Shown here: positions 8,598 to 17,286 of the stretch, in pieces
How positions within the stretch are numbered: the first letter of the stretch is position 1
Layout of the letters: the number at the start of each line of letters is the position of its first letter
Source: Cellulomonas humilata
GTDB taxonomy: Bacteria > Actinomycetota > Actinomycetes > Actinomycetales > Cellulomonadaceae
NCBI RefSeq assembly: GCF_013359775.1
Contig: NZ_JABMCI010000066.1
Coordinates: forward strand, 1-64,000
Direction: 5' to 3'
DNA length: 64,000 nucleotides
Program-made: the position numbers and the translations under genes
Notes under the pieces: generated by a model
Told to the model about the DNA's origin: nothing
The model's input: the letters and a program-made list of their open reading frames with translations, nothing else
Databases searched by the model: none

Positions 8598-10450
8598 TGG
8601 CGGGCGTGCCGACGACGACCGCCCTCGCTCCCGACCCGGCGACCTCGGCGGCCCGCGTGATCGTGCAGGCGCTCGCGGCCCTCGGTGTCGAGGACATCGT
8701 GCTCGCCCCCGGGTCACGCAGCGCGCCGCTGGCCTACGCGGTCGCCGACGCAGCCCGCCCCGACGCCGAGCGCCCGGCCGGAGCACCGAGCCTGCGCCTG
8801 CACGTGCGGGTGGACGAGCGCTCGGCCGCGTTCCTGGCGGTCGGGCTGGCGCGCGCCTCCGCCCACGGTGACGGCGACCAGCTCCACGCACCGCGGCCGG
8901 TGGCGGTGATCACCACGTCCGGCACCGCGGTGGCCAACCTGCACCCGGCCGTGCTCGAGGCGCACCACAGCGGTCTGCCGCTGCTGCTGCTCACCGCCGA
9001 CCGTCCGCACGAGCTGCGGGGAACGGGGGCCAACCAGACCACCGACCAGGTGGGCATGTTCGCCGGTGCCGTCCGCCTGACGATCGACGTGCCCGCCCCG
9101 GTCGGTCGCGCGGACGAGGCGCGCAGCCTGCGCCGCACGGTCTCGCGCGCGGTGGCCGCTGCCACGGGTGCGCGCACCGGTGACCCGGGACCGGTGCACC
9201 TCGACCTCGCGTTCCGGGAACCCCTGGTGCCCGGGGACTCCTCGTGGCCGGAACCGTCGACCGCCGGGCTCACGGTGGTGCAGGCGCGCCACGTGCCGGC
9301 CGGCTCGAGCACGGGAGCGGTGCCCACGGTCGCGGACCCGACGGCACCCGCCCGCCGCGGCGGGGTGGCGACCGTGCTGGTGGCCGGGGACGGCGCCGGA
9401 CCGGCCGCACGCCGGCTCGCGGAGGCGAACGGCTGGCCCCTGCTGGCCGAGCCGTCCTCCGGCGCGCGCGGCGGTTCCCACGCCATCGCGGCCTACCGCC
9501 TGCTGCTGGCCCATCCGCTGCTGGGCGGGGCGGTCCGCCGCGTCGTCGTGCTCGGGCGCCCCACGCTCTCGCGGCCGGTGCAGCAGCTGCTGGCGCGCGA
9601 GGACGTCGAGGTGGTCGTCATCGCCCCGCGCGGCGCCGACTGGCCCGACGCCCCGCGCAACGCGACCGACGTGCTGCTCGAGCCCCCCGCCCGGATGCGG
9701 CAGGGTCGGATGCCCGCACCGGCCGGGTGGCTCGACGCGTGGCACGCGGCCGACAAGGCGGCGGCGTCGGCGATCGATGCGGTCGTCGGCGGGCCTGACG
9801 GCCCTGACGCCGGCCGCCGCTCGCGCAGCGGTACCCGCGTCACCGGCCCGGCGCTGGCGCGCGTGGTCGCGCAGGTCAGCGGGCCCGGCGACGCGCTCGT
9901 CGTCGGCTCGTCGAACCCGGTGCGGGACCTGGACCTGGTGGCGCGCTGGGACAGCCCGCCCGTCGTGCTGGCCAACCGCGGGCTCGCGGGCATCGACGGC
10001 ACGGTGTCCACCGCGGTCGGCGTGGCGCTCGGGCTGCCCCGCCGCCGGGTCCGCGCCTACCTGGGCGACCTCACGTTCCTGCACGACGTCGGCGGCCTGC
10101 TGCGCGGCCCGCTCGAGACTGCGGTGCACCTCCAGCTCGTCGTCGCCAACGACGACGGCGGCTCGATCTTCGCGACGCTCGAACCGGGGGAGCCGGCGCG
10201 CGCGGACGTGTTCGAGCGCGTGTTCGGCACCCCGCACGGCGCCGACCTGGCGGCACTGTGCGCGGGCTACGGCGTGCGGCACACCCGCGTGAGCGACGTC
10301 GACGGCCTGCTGCCCGCGCTCGCGGCTCCGGGCCCGGGGCTGAGCGTCGTGGAGGTCCGCGTCGACCGGGTGGGGCGCCGCGCCCTCGGCGAACGGATCT
10401 CCGTCGAGGTCCGGGCCGCCGTCGACGCGGTGCTGCCTACATCCCGATGA
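8594..10450 (+). CDS. menD: SEPHCHC synthase (MenD)
   Basis: A thiamine-diphosphate enzyme of 618 residues that condenses 2-oxoglutarate with isochorismate, the first committed step of menaquinone synthesis. Seen are EDIVLAPGSRSAPL and RVDERSAAFLAVGLA in the N-terminal domain, TADRPHELRGTGANQTTDQ, and the ThDP/Mg motif GDLTFLHDVGGLL followed by NDDGGSIF. It is somewhat longer than the usual 550-580, mostly in the middle domain. The ATG at 8594 overlaps the menC stop; a second ATG follows at 8597. The 3' end overlaps the DUF1660-like gene on the other strand by 14 bases. Confidence 0.94.
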   Translation: MMAGVPTTTALAPDPATSAARVIVQALAALGVEDIVLAPGSRSAPLAYAVADAARPDAERPAGAPSLRLHVRVDERSAAFLAVGLARASAHGDGDQLHAPRPVAVITTSGTAVANLHPAVLEAHHSGLPLLLLTADRPHELRGTGANQTTDQVGMFAGAVRLTIDVPAPVGRADEARSLRRTVSRAVAAATGARTGDPGPVHLDLAFREPLVPGDSSWPEPSTAGLTVVQARHVPAGSSTGAVPTVADPTAPARRGGVATVLVAGDGAGPAARRLAEANGWPLLAEPSSGARGGSHAIAAYRLLLAHPLLGGAVRRVVVLGRPTLSRPVQQLLAREDVEVVVIAPRGADWPDAPRNATDVLLEPPARMRQGRMPAPAGWLDAWHAADKAAASAIDAVVGGPDGPDAGRRSRSGTRVTGPALARVVAQVSGPGDALVVGSSNPVRDLDLVARWDSPPVVLANRGLAGIDGTVSTAVGVALGLPRRRVRAYLGDLTFLHDVGGLLRGPLETAVHLQLVVANDDGGSIFATLEPGEPARADVFERVFGTPHGADLAALCAGYGVRHTRVSDVDGLLPALAAPGPGLSVVEVRVDRVGRRALGERISVEVRAAVDAVLPTSR

Positions 10451-10595
10451 GCGAGCCGGGCGCCGGCGGCCCGTAGACCGGCCGCTCCTTCCCGCAGCGC
10501 AGGCAGACCTCGTAGTCGGCCTCGCGCCCGCCCACCTCGGGGTTGCGCTCGTGGTGCCAGAGATGCCGTCCGACGTGACACAGGATCCAGCCCAT
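10437..10595 (-). CDS. Small putative zinc-binding protein (DUF1660-like)
   Basis: A 52-residue protein, too short for many gene callers. Cys6/His7 and His11 pair with the CxxCG motif (Cys31, Cys34) in a pattern like DUF1660: a CH-x3-H start, NPEVGG, then YEVCLRCGKERP. A strong GAGGAGG precedes the ATG, which supports real translation. It converges on menD with a 14-base overlap. A structural zinc site is inferred from the residues; no function is known. Confidence 0.7.
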   Translation of the reverse strand: MGWILCHVGRHLWHHERNPEVGGREADYEVCLRCGKERPVYGPPAPGSLIGM

Positions 10596-10744
10596 GACTG
10601 CCTCCTCGTGCACGACGTTACCCGCGGGCACCGAGGCCGTCGACGGGCGATCCATCCGAAACTCGCAGCAGATTCCCAGGTTCCGCGAAGGCTCCCTCCA
10701 GCGCGAACGGGTCTGATGGTCGTCGACGAAGGAGGGCACCCCAC

Positions 10745-12427
10745 ATGACCACCACCCCGGAGCACGGCGCGGCCGACCAGACGCCCGCAGCCGACCAGCA
10801 CCCGCAGGCACAGCCGACGCAGCCGCTGCCGCCCGTGAACCCGACGCAGCCGTTGCCGGTCCACGCCACCCAGCCGTTGCCGGTCCACGCCACCCAGCCG
10901 CTGCCGGCGCACCCCCGCCCGGCGCACCCCACCAACCCGTTCCAGCCGCCGCACCCGGCCGCTCCCGCGGACCAGCGGGCCGCGTACGAGGCCGCCCAGC
11001 AGCAGGCCGCCGCGCAGCAGGCGTCGCAGATGGACCAGTTCGAGGCTGTCCGCCGCGCCCAGTGGGAGGCCGCCCAGCGCGCCGCCGCACACGACCCCGC
11101 AACCGCGCCCCAGGCTGCCTACCAGCCTGCGGCGGCCTACGCGGGGGGACCTGCGCCCCAGGGCCCGGTCCCCCCGCAGCGCAAGCGCAGCCTGTGGCTC
11201 CCGGTCACGTCGGCGGCCGCGGCGGCGGCGATCGTCGCGGCGATCGCGACCGTCGGGATCACGCAGACGCTGTCCGACGACGACGCGTCGGGGAACCGGC
11301 CGGCCTCGCTGGCGACCATCGGCCAGGCGGCCAACGACACGGTCCCCGTGGCCGGCTCGACGTCGGAGGACCCGGACTGGGAGGCCGTCGCCAAGGCGGT
11401 CCAGCAGTCGGTCGTCGCCATCCAGGTCAGCACCGGCAACGGCGGCGGCGCGGAGGGCTCGGGCGTGATCATCGACGACGCCGGCCACATCGTCACCAAC
11501 AACCACGTGGTGGCCGGCGCGGACGGCGAGGTCCAGGTCACCCTGACCGACGGCCGCCTCTTCGACGCCACGATCGTCGGCACCGACGCGACCACCGACC
11601 TGGCGGTCATCAAGCTGACCGACGCCCCGGACGACCTCAAGGCCGCGGCCATCGGCGACTCGTCGACGGTCGTCGTCGGCCAGCCCGTGATGGCCGTCGG
11701 CAACCCGCTGGGCCTGGCCAACACGGTCACCACCGGCATCGTCTCCGCGGTCGACCGCCCGGTCTCCACCTCGGGCGACAGCACCAGCGAGGCCACGGTC
11801 ACCAACGCGATCCAGATCGACGCGGCGGTCAACCCCGGCAACTCGGGCGGCCCGCTGTTCGACGCCGAGGGCCGCGTGATCGGCATCAACTCCTCGATCG
11901 CCACGCTGTCCAGCGAGTCCGGCTCGATCGGTCTCGGGTTCGCCATCCCCGTCGACCTGGTGAAGAACATCGCCGCGCAGCTCATCGACGACGGCACCGC
12001 GGAGCACGCGTTCCTCGGGGTGTCCCTGTCCGACGGCACGGCCACCGCCGACGGCGTGACGCGGCGCGGGGCGGTCGTGGAGCAGGTCACGGACGGCTCG
12101 CCCGCGGCGAAGGCCGAGCTCCAGGCGAACGACACGATCGTCGCGATCGACGGTGACGCCGTCGGTGGCGCCGAGTCGCTGACCGCCTACGTGCGGGCGC
12201 TCCCGTCCGGCACCGACGTCACGCTGACGGTCGTCCGCGACGGCAAGACGGTCGAGGTCGACGTGACCCTGGCAGTCCGCCCGGAGACGGCCCAGTCGGA
12301 GCCGCAGCAGCAGGCGCCCGACGAGCAGCAGGCGCCTGACGACCAGCAGGGGCAGGAGGGCATCCCCGAGGGGATGAGCCCCGACGAGCTGTGGGAGTGG
12401 TTCCAGCAGCAGCAGGACCAGGGCTGA
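10745..12427 (+). CDS. HtrA/PepD-like membrane-anchored serine protease with PDZ domain
   Basis: A 560-residue protease of the trypsin-like S1C family. Order: a Pro/Gln/Ala-rich cytoplasmic region (1-145) with TQPLPVHA repeats, one membrane helix (about 150-172), a protease domain with the catalytic triad His254 (TNNHVV), Asp285 (TTDLAVIK) and Ser367 (NPGNSGGPL), a PDZ domain (about 420-515) and a Gln-rich tail ending MSPDELWEWFQQQQDQG. It probably degrades or remodels misfolded envelope proteins outside the membrane. A GGAGGG precedes the ATG. No regulator or sensor kinase is adjacent. Confidence 0.92.
   Translation: MTTTPEHGAADQTPAADQHPQAQPTQPLPPVNPTQPLPVHATQPLPVHATQPLPAHPRPAHPTNPFQPPHPAAPADQRAAYEAAQQQAAAQQASQMDQFEAVRRAQWEAAQRAAAHDPATAPQAAYQPAAAYAGGPAPQGPVPPQRKRSLWLPVTSAAAAAAIVAAIATVGITQTLSDDDASGNRPASLATIGQAANDTVPVAGSTSEDPDWEAVAKAVQQSVVAIQVSTGNGGGAEGSGVIIDDAGHIVTNNHVVAGADGEVQVTLTDGRLFDATIVGTDATTDLAVIKLTDAPDDLKAAAIGDSSTVVVGQPVMAVGNPLGLANTVTTGIVSAVDRPVSTSGDSTSEATVTNAIQIDAAVNPGNSGGPLFDAEGRVIGINSSIATLSSESGSIGLGFAIPVDLVKNIAAQLIDDGTAEHAFLGVSLSDGTATADGVTRRGAVVEQVTDGSPAAKAELQANDTIVAIDGDAVGGAESLTAYVRALPSGTDVTLTVVRDGKTVEVDVTLAVRPETAQSEPQQQAPDEQQAPDDQQGQEGIPEGMSPDELWEWFQQQQDQG
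10847..10894 (+). repeat. Tandem 24-base repeat in the htrA-like gene
   Basis: Two identical 24-base units (10847-10870 and 10871-10894) encode QPLPVHAT-type octapeptides. Degenerate copies lie on both sides (about 10817-10920). Copy number is likely to vary between strains. Confidence 0.8.
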
Positions 12428-12443
12428 GCACCGCCCTCTGACC

Positions 12444-12474
12444 CGCCGGGCCGTCGTCCCCACGGAGCCCGGCG
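12444..12474. terminator. Hairpin between convergent htrA-like gene and menF
   Basis: Perfect arms CGCCGGGC and GCCCGGCG are separated by 15 bases that can pair further (CGT/ACG). It lies 17 bases after the protease stop and 20 bases beyond the menF stop, so it could serve both genes. There is no U-tract. Confidence 0.5.
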
Positions 12475-12494
12475 TCGGCCGCCCGGCCGGGGCG

Positions 12495-13847
12495 TCAGCT
12501 GTCGCTGACGTCCCGGCCGAGCGCGTACCGCATGGGGACCAGCTTGGCCTCGGACTCCGCGACCTCGGCCGGGGGATCGGACGCGGCGACCACCCCGCAG
12601 CCGGCGAACAGGCGCACGCTGCGCGGGTCGTCGGGGTCGATGGCCGCCGAGCGCAGCGCGATGCCCCACTCGCCGTCGCCGTCGGCACCGAACCAGCCGA
12701 CAGGCCCGGCGTAGCGGGCGCGGTCCATGCCCTCGATGCTGCGGATGAGCTCGCGGGCGGCCGCGGTCGGCGTGCCGCACACGGCGGCCGTCGGGTGCAG
12801 GGCCGCCGCGAGCGCGAGGGACGAGGGGTGCGCGGCGGCGCCGGTCGGCGCGGTGAGCACCCCGGTGACGTCCGACGCCAGGTGCAGGACGTTGGGCAGG
12901 TGCAGGACGAAGGGCACGTCCGGCACGTTGGTCGACGAGCAGAACGGCTCGAGCGCGTGCGCCACGGAGGTCACCGCGTACTCGTGCTCCTCGAGGTCCT
13001 TGGACGAGTGCGCGAGGATCGCCGCGCGGGCCATGTCGGCCGCGTCGTCGCCGGTGCGCCGGATCGTGCCGGCGAGCACGCGGGACGTGACCAGGCCCTT
13101 CTCGGACCGGACCAGCAGCTCGGGCGTCGCGCCGATCATGCCGTCGACGCTGAACGTCCAGCACGACGGGTACTCCACGGCCAGCCGCTCGAGGGCCCAG
13201 CGCGCGTCCACGGGGTGCTCGGTGCGCGCGTGCACGTCCCGTGCCAGCACCACCTTGTCGACGGCACCGGCCTTGATCGCGGCGATGCCGCGCGCGACGA
13301 CCTCCCGCCACCCGTCGGCGCTCACCGCGCCGTCCGAGTACACGACCGTGCCCGGGTCGACGGGCGGCACCCGCGGCCCGACGACGTCCGCGAGCCGGGG
13401 CGGGGCGCCCAGGCGGGCGCCCGTGGTGATGGTGGTGAGCCAGGTGCGTCCCGCGCGGCGTCCGACGACCACGCGCGGCACGACGATCACGCTGCCCGCC
13501 GCCGAGTCCTCGTCGAACGCGAAGGAGCCGAACGCGACGGGACCGGTCCCGGGCAGCTGGACCTCGTCGCGCACGATCGCCCGCGCCAGGACGTCCTGCC
13601 AGGCGCGCTCGGCGTCGGCGAAGCGGTCGGGGCCGCTGACGGCGACGCGCAGGGTCTCGCCCCACGCCACCAGGCCGTCGCCGCGGCGCACCCATGCGAG
13701 GGGCGCCTGCGACGGCAGCAGGCCGAGCAGGTCCAGGGGGTCCGTGGTCGCCGCCTCGGTCGTCCCGCCCAGCGCGTCCAGCGCGACCGTGCGGACCACG
13801 AGCGGGTACGGGACCGCGTCCGCGGGGGCGGAGGTCTGCGTACTCAT
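12495..13847 (-). CDS. menF: Isochorismate synthase (MenF)
   Basis: A chorismate-utilising enzyme of 450 residues that supplies isochorismate to MenD. The C-terminal chorismate-binding domain is clear: [45 protein letters not shown] and [23 protein letters not shown], then [13 protein letters not shown]. The absence of a lyase partner and the men setting favour MenF over a siderophore or salicylate enzyme. A TACGCT lies seven bases before the ATG, so initiation may be leaderless. It diverges from menG across 73 bases. Confidence 0.92.
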   Translation of the reverse strand: MSTQTSAPADAVPYPLVVRTVALDALGGTTEAATTDPLDLLGLLPSQAPLAWVRRGDGLVAWGETLRVAVSGPDRFADAERAWQDVLARAIVRDEVQLPGTGPVAFGSFAFDEDSAAGSVIVVPRVVVGRRAGRTWLTTITTGARLGAPPRLADVVGPRVPPVDPGTVVYSDGAVSADGWREVVARGIAAIKAGAVDKVVLARDVHARTEHPVDARWALERLAVEYPSCWTFSVDGMIGATPELLVRSEKGLVTSRVLAGTIRRTGDDAADMARAAILAHSSKDLEEHEYAVTSVAHALEPFCSSTNVPDVPFVLHLPNVLHLASDVTGVLTAPTGAAAHPSSLALAAALHPTAAVCGTPTAAARELIRSIEGMDRARYAGPVGWFGADGDGEWGIALRSAAIDPDDPRSVRLFAGCGVVAASDPPAEVAESEAKLVPMRYALGRDVSDS

Positions 13848-13854
13848 CGGTGCC

Positions 13855-13860
13855 AGCGTA
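13855..13860 (-). promoter_or_regulatory. -10 hexamer for menF
   Basis: TACGCT followed by seven bases and the ATG of menF; same hexamer as upstream of menC, menE and the DUF4229 gene. Confidence 0.4.
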
Positions 13861-13920
13861 TGCCTCGGTCACCCGTGCCTCCCTGTCGAAAGGCCCCTGC
13901 GGACCTGCGACGATGGACAC

Positions 13921-14640
13921 ATGTCCCGCGCCTCCCTCGACAAGGACCCCCAGGACGTCGCCGCCATGTTCGACGCGGTGGCCCACCGCTACGACCGGAC
14001 CAACGACGTCATCTCGCTCGGTCAGGACCGCGCCTGGCGCAAGGCGACCCTCCGGGCAGTCGCCGCCCAGCCCGGCGAGACCGTGCTCGACCTGGCAGCC
14101 GGCACCGGCACCTCGTCCGAGCCGATGGCTGACGCGGGCGTGCGGGTGGTCGCCTGCGACCTGTCCGTCGGCATGCTCGAGGTGGGCAAGAAGCGCCGCC
14201 CCGACCTCACGTTCGTCGCCGGCGACGCACTGCACCTGCCGTTTGCGGACGAGTCGTTCGACGCGGTGACCATGTCCTTCGGCCTGCGCAACGTGAACGA
14301 CGTCGACGCCGCGCTGGCTGAGCTCCTGCGGGTGACGAAGCCGGGCGGACGCCTGGTGGTGTGCGAGTTCTCCCGCCCGACGTTCACGCCCTTCCGCGTG
14401 GTCTACCAGAACTACCTGATGCGGGCCCTGCCGCCCGTCGCCCGTGCGGTGTCCAAGGAGCCGGAGGCGTACGTGTACCTCGCGGAGTCCATCCGCGAGT
14501 GGCCGGACCAGCGCACCCTCGGCCTGCAGATCAAGCACGCCGGCTGGACCCACGTGGCCTACCGGAACCTCTCGGGCGGCATCGTCGCCCTGCACCGGGG
14601 CACCCGTCCGGCCGCAGAGGGCATCGCCCGTTCGGCCTAG
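13921..14640 (+). CDS. menG: Demethylmenaquinone methyltransferase (MenG/UbiE)
   Basis: A class I SAM methyltransferase of 239 residues that methylates demethylmenaquinone, the last ring step. UbiE family signatures are present: [20 protein letters not shown], the SAM-binding [31 protein letters not shown] and [17 protein letters not shown], with a C-terminal [12 protein letters not shown]. The ATG has no strong ribosome binding site and a GACGAT lies six bases before it, which may mean a short or absent leader. The mRNA may end at the hairpin at 14660-14675. Confidence 0.95.
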   Translation: MSRASLDKDPQDVAAMFDAVAHRYDRTNDVISLGQDRAWRKATLRAVAAQPGETVLDLAAGTGTSSEPMADAGVRVVACDLSVGMLEVGKKRRPDLTFVAGDALHLPFADESFDAVTMSFGLRNVNDVDAALAELLRVTKPGGRLVVCEFSRPTFTPFRVVYQNYLMRALPPVARAVSKEPEAYVYLAESIREWPDQRTLGLQIKHAGWTHVAYRNLSGGIVALHRGTRPAAEGIARSA

Positions 14641-14659
14641 GCCGAGAACGGTCCGATTC

Positions 14660-14675
14660 GCGGGCGTTCGCCCGC
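14660..14675 (+). terminator. Short GC hairpin after menG
   Basis: GCGGGC and GCCCGC pair around a GTTC tetraloop, 20 bases after the menG stop. No U-tract follows. It lies inside a wider 10-base inverted repeat (GAGAACGGTC at 14644-14653 and GACCGTTCTC at 14732-14741). Confidence 0.4.
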
Positions 14676-14766
14676 TGGACTCCCAACTGCTCGGGTGGTA
14701 ACCCCTCGCTGACTCTCCACGGTCGGATGATGACCGTTCTCAACCACTCAGTTCCGCAGCCCCCCT

Positions 14767-14817
14767 GCCGAGAGCCTCCGCAGCCGGTCGATGTCACCGG
14801 CCTCGGCTACGGGAGGC
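14767..14817 (+). other. Candidate structured leader hiding the ribosome binding site
   Basis: GCCTCC (14774-14779) is complementary to GGAGGC (14812-14817), which contains the Shine-Dalgarno sequence of the first SipW-module gene. An inner hairpin GCCGGT/ACCGGC (14783-14788, 14796-14801) supports this stem. A competing helix GCCGAG/CTCGGC (14767-14772, 14802-14807) crosses it, so the two cannot form as ordinary nested stems. This layout fits a translational switch but matches no riboswitch class I know. Confidence 0.4.
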
Positions 14818-14823
14818 ATGGAC

Positions 14824-15393
14824 ATGCGCAAGACGACGAAGGGCGCCCTGGCAGTGGGCGCCGGTGTAGCACTGCTGCTGGGCGGCGCGGGCACGATGGC
14901 GGCGTGGCAGCTGACGAGCACCGCGGCCACCGGCACGGTCTCGTCCGGTGAGTTCAACCTGGCGACCACCGCGGGTGCGACGTGGAAGTGGGGCACGGCC
15001 ACCAGCGCCACCGGCTGCACCGCGACCACGACGGACTTCCCGGTGGGCGCCAAGATCGTCCCCGGCGACTGCGTGATCTACACGCAGCCGATCACCGTGA
15101 CGGCGAGCGGCAACCGCCTGGTGGCGACGCTCAGCGTGTCGGCGATCGCCAACTCGGGCGTCTGGTCCGGCCTCACGGCGACGTCGGCGACGACGATGGA
15201 CGCGAACCCGGCCGTCACCGGTGCGGGCAGCCCGTTCACCATCACGCCCGGCACCGGCACGGTCAACGCGACCGGCAAGGTGGTGACCACGATCGTCTTC
15301 GACCCGGCCACCACGAGCAGCACCGGCCAGAACAGCACCGCGACGCTGAACGGCGTGACGCTCGTGCTGAAGCAGACGGCGCCGACGACCTAG
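14824..15393 (+). CDS. Alternate-type (SipW-dependent) signal peptide exported protein 1
   Basis: A 189-residue secreted protein rich in Thr, Ala, Gly and Ser. The N-terminus MRKTTKGALAVGAGVALLLGG followed by AGTMAAWQ is the alternate-signal type processed by SipW-like peptidases, with the aromatic residue just after the cleavage region. The mature part looks like repeated beta strands and has two Cys (CTATTTD and PGDCV). TasA/CalY fibre proteins of Bacillus use the same export route, but I see no direct sequence match. The ATG at 14824 was chosen over 14818 and 14791 because GGGAGG lies seven bases before it. First gene of a five-gene module. Confidence 0.8.
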   Translation: MRKTTKGALAVGAGVALLLGGAGTMAAWQLTSTAATGTVSSGEFNLATTAGATWKWGTATSATGCTATTTDFPVGAKIVPGDCVIYTQPITVTASGNRLVATLSVSAIANSGVWSGLTATSATTMDANPAVTGAGSPFTITPGTGTVNATGKVVTTIVFDPATTSSTGQNSTATLNGVTLVLKQTAPTT

Positions 15394-15420
15394 TCCTCGA
15401 CCCTCTGATCGCCTGAGCCG

Positions 15421-15957
15421 ATGCCTCCCCGCCTGCGCCCCGCGCTGGTCGCGTGCGTCGCCGTCGTGCTCCTCCTCGTGGGGAGCACGACGGCGTACGC
15501 GGCGTGGGCACGGTCGGCGACGGTGGCGGCGGGCGCGGTCACCGGTGGCTCCTTCAGCGGCACGGTGACCTGGTCGACGGCACCGAACCTGGCGGGCATG
15601 CACCCGGGCGAGACCCGGGTGGGCGTGGTCCAGGTGGCGCGGACGGCGAGCACGAACGGGCGGTGGGTCTACGCCGTCGGGGCGCCGACAGCGGCGCCGT
15701 CCGGCACGGTGACCGCGGCGAGCACGGCGCTCGCCGGACAGCTCGTCGTCACGGTCTACACAGGCGCCACCTTCACCGGCACGACGTGTGCCGGCACGCC
15801 GGCGACGCTCGGGGTCGCCAGCCCCGTCCAGGCGCTCGGCGCAGTCGTCCGGCACTGCGTCGCGGTCCGTCTCCTGCCGACCGCCCCGAGCACCGTGCAG
15901 GGCGGTTCGGTGGCCGTGACCGTGCCGATCACGCTCGAGAACCGATCGACCAACTGA
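15421..15957 (+). CDS. SipW-type exported protein 2
   Basis: A 178-residue secreted protein. A hydrophobic core (VACVAVVLLLVGST) is followed by TAYAAWARSATVAAG, the AxW signature also seen in its two neighbours. The mature part is Thr/Val/Gly-rich with two cysteines (TTCAGTP and RHCVAV) and probable beta structure. It starts 27 bases after the previous stop and lies upstream of the SipW-like peptidase. Probably a minor subunit or partner of the exported protein encoded before it; this is inference from order only. Confidence 0.75.
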   Translation: MPPRLRPALVACVAVVLLLVGSTTAYAAWARSATVAAGAVTGGSFSGTVTWSTAPNLAGMHPGETRVGVVQVARTASTNGRWVYAVGAPTAAPSGTVTAASTALAGQLVVTVYTGATFTGTTCAGTPATLGVASPVQALGAVVRHCVAVRLLPTAPSTVQGGSVAVTVPITLENRSTN

Positions 15958-15973
15958 CGCGACGGGACGCACC

Positions 15974-16537
15974 ATGAGCTCGAGGGACGAACGCGCCGGG
16001 GGCCGGGCCGCCATGCCCGTCGCTCGTGCCGCCCGTCGCGCTGTCCGCAACGCCGTCGGCGTGCTGAGCGTCGTGCTCGCGATGGTGCTGGTCGGCTCGG
16101 GGACGGCATGGGCCTGGTGGACCGACGCCCGCAGCGTGGCGAGCGCCGCGACCGCGATCGACATCCGGCCGGGCACCCCCACCTGCACGCCGAAGCCGGA
16201 CGAGAGCTCCGACATCGCGGACTCGCCCGCGACGATCGCCTGGGCCCCTCCGGCCCTGCCCGCCGGTGCGACGGCGACGTACACGGTGACGGCGGTGTCC
16301 GACACCAACGTCACGCGGACGTTCACGCCGAGCCCGGCGTCGACGCCGTCCCTCCTGCTCTACCCCGCCAACGTGGGCTCCTCGACGGCGGACAGGCTGC
16401 GCCTCCAGACGCTGACGGTCACCGCCACGGTGACCTTCCCCGGCGGGGCGGTCTGGACCTCACCGCCCAGCGGCTCCGTGAAGGCCCAGGCGGTCCGCTC
16501 GTTCTTCTTCTTCCTCAACATGGGATGCCCGGCGTGA
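15974..16537 (+). CDS. SipW-type exported protein 3
   Basis: A 187-residue secreted protein with a long, basic N-terminus (about 28 residues) and a hydrophobic core VGVLSVVLAMVLVGSG followed by TAWAWWTDARS, again the aromatic-after-alanine pattern of alternate signals. A mature TCTPKPDESSD segment and a Thr/Pro-rich fibronectin-like stretch follow. The 3' end overlaps the peptidase start as GTGA, tying it to SipW translation. The C-terminal SFFFFLNMGCPA is unusually hydrophobic and could be an assembly or attachment element. Confidence 0.72.
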   Translation: MSSRDERAGGRAAMPVARAARRAVRNAVGVLSVVLAMVLVGSGTAWAWWTDARSVASAATAIDIRPGTPTCTPKPDESSDIADSPATIAWAPPALPAGATATYTVTAVSDTNVTRTFTPSPASTPSLLLYPANVGSSTADRLRLQTLTVTATVTFPGGAVWTSPPSGSVKAQAVRSFFFFLNMGCPA

Positions 16538-17286
16538 CGACCGCCGACCGGCCGGACGCGGTTCCGGCTCCCGCGGCGCGCACCACGCGTTCGGTCGCCC
16601 GCTGGGTCGGCGGCACCGTGTCCACCCTCGCGCTCCTCGCCGTGGTGGTGGTCGCACTGGCGCTGATCGTCGTCCCGCTGCTCCTGGGCGCGACGCCGTA
16701 CACCGTGCTCACGGGGAGCATGCGCCCCACGCTCCCTCCGGGGGAGCTGGTGGTGACCAGGCCGCGGCCGGCGGCCGACATCACGCTCGGAGACGTGATC
16801 ACCTACCAGCTGCGCTCCAACGAGCCCGAGGTCGTCACGCACCGGGTGGTCGGGGTGGGATCGACCTCCGAGGGGGAGCGCACCTTCATCACGCGGGGCG
16901 ACGCCAACAACCTGGACGACGACCCCGTCCGCGCCGTGCAGGTCCGGGGCGTCGTCGTGTACCACGTGCCCTACCTCGGCCACCTGAACTCGTGGGTGGG
17001 GGTGAACCGCCCGGGCTGGTTGCTCAAGGGCGTGGCCGCCGCCCTGATCCTCTACGGGCTGGTGCTGGTGGGCGGTGGGCTGCGCGACCGGCTCACCCGA
17101 CGGCACGCCGCCCTCGACGCCACCGAGCCCGCGCCCGTCCCTGAGCCCGTGCTCGTGCACGTCGCACCGGCACCGCCCCGGACGGTCCGCCGTCCGAACG
17201 ACCCGGTCGTCGTCGGTCTCGTCGTGTGCGCGGTCTCGGTCGTGGCGCTGGCGGTCGCGAGGCGCTCCTCGGCGCCACGGCGATGA
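16534..17286 (+). CDS. SipW-type signal peptidase I (ER-type, Ser/His)
   Basis: A 250-residue membrane protease with a TM helix at about 30-50. The catalytic Ser62 is in VLTGSMRPTLPPGELVV. The usual bacterial Lys is replaced by His103 in VVTHRVVGV, as in archaeal/ER signal peptidases and Bacillus SipW, and the third box is TFITRGDANNLDDDPV. A second membrane segment (about 166-185) and a third near the C-terminus follow. GTG at 16534 overlaps the previous stop; an in-frame ATG at 16525 is an alternative start. It most likely cleaves the three alternate-signal proteins encoded before it. Confidence 0.88.
   Translation: MTTADRPDAVPAPAARTTRSVARWVGGTVSTLALLAVVVVALALIVVPLLLGATPYTVLTGSMRPTLPPGELVVTRPRPAADITLGDVITYQLRSNEPEVVTHRVVGVGSTSEGERTFITRGDANNLDDDPVRAVQVRGVVVYHVPYLGHLNSWVGVNRPGWLLKGVAAALILYGLVLVGGGLRDRLTRRHAALDATEPAPVPEPVLVHVAPAPPRTVRRPNDPVVVGLVVCAVSVVALAVARRSSAPRR

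Noticed and set aside
8714..12688. Minus-strand open frame of over 1300 codons antisense to menD and the protease gene
   Set aside because: It is an open frame caused by high GC; it is Arg/Gly-rich without domains and lies over well-recognised genes.
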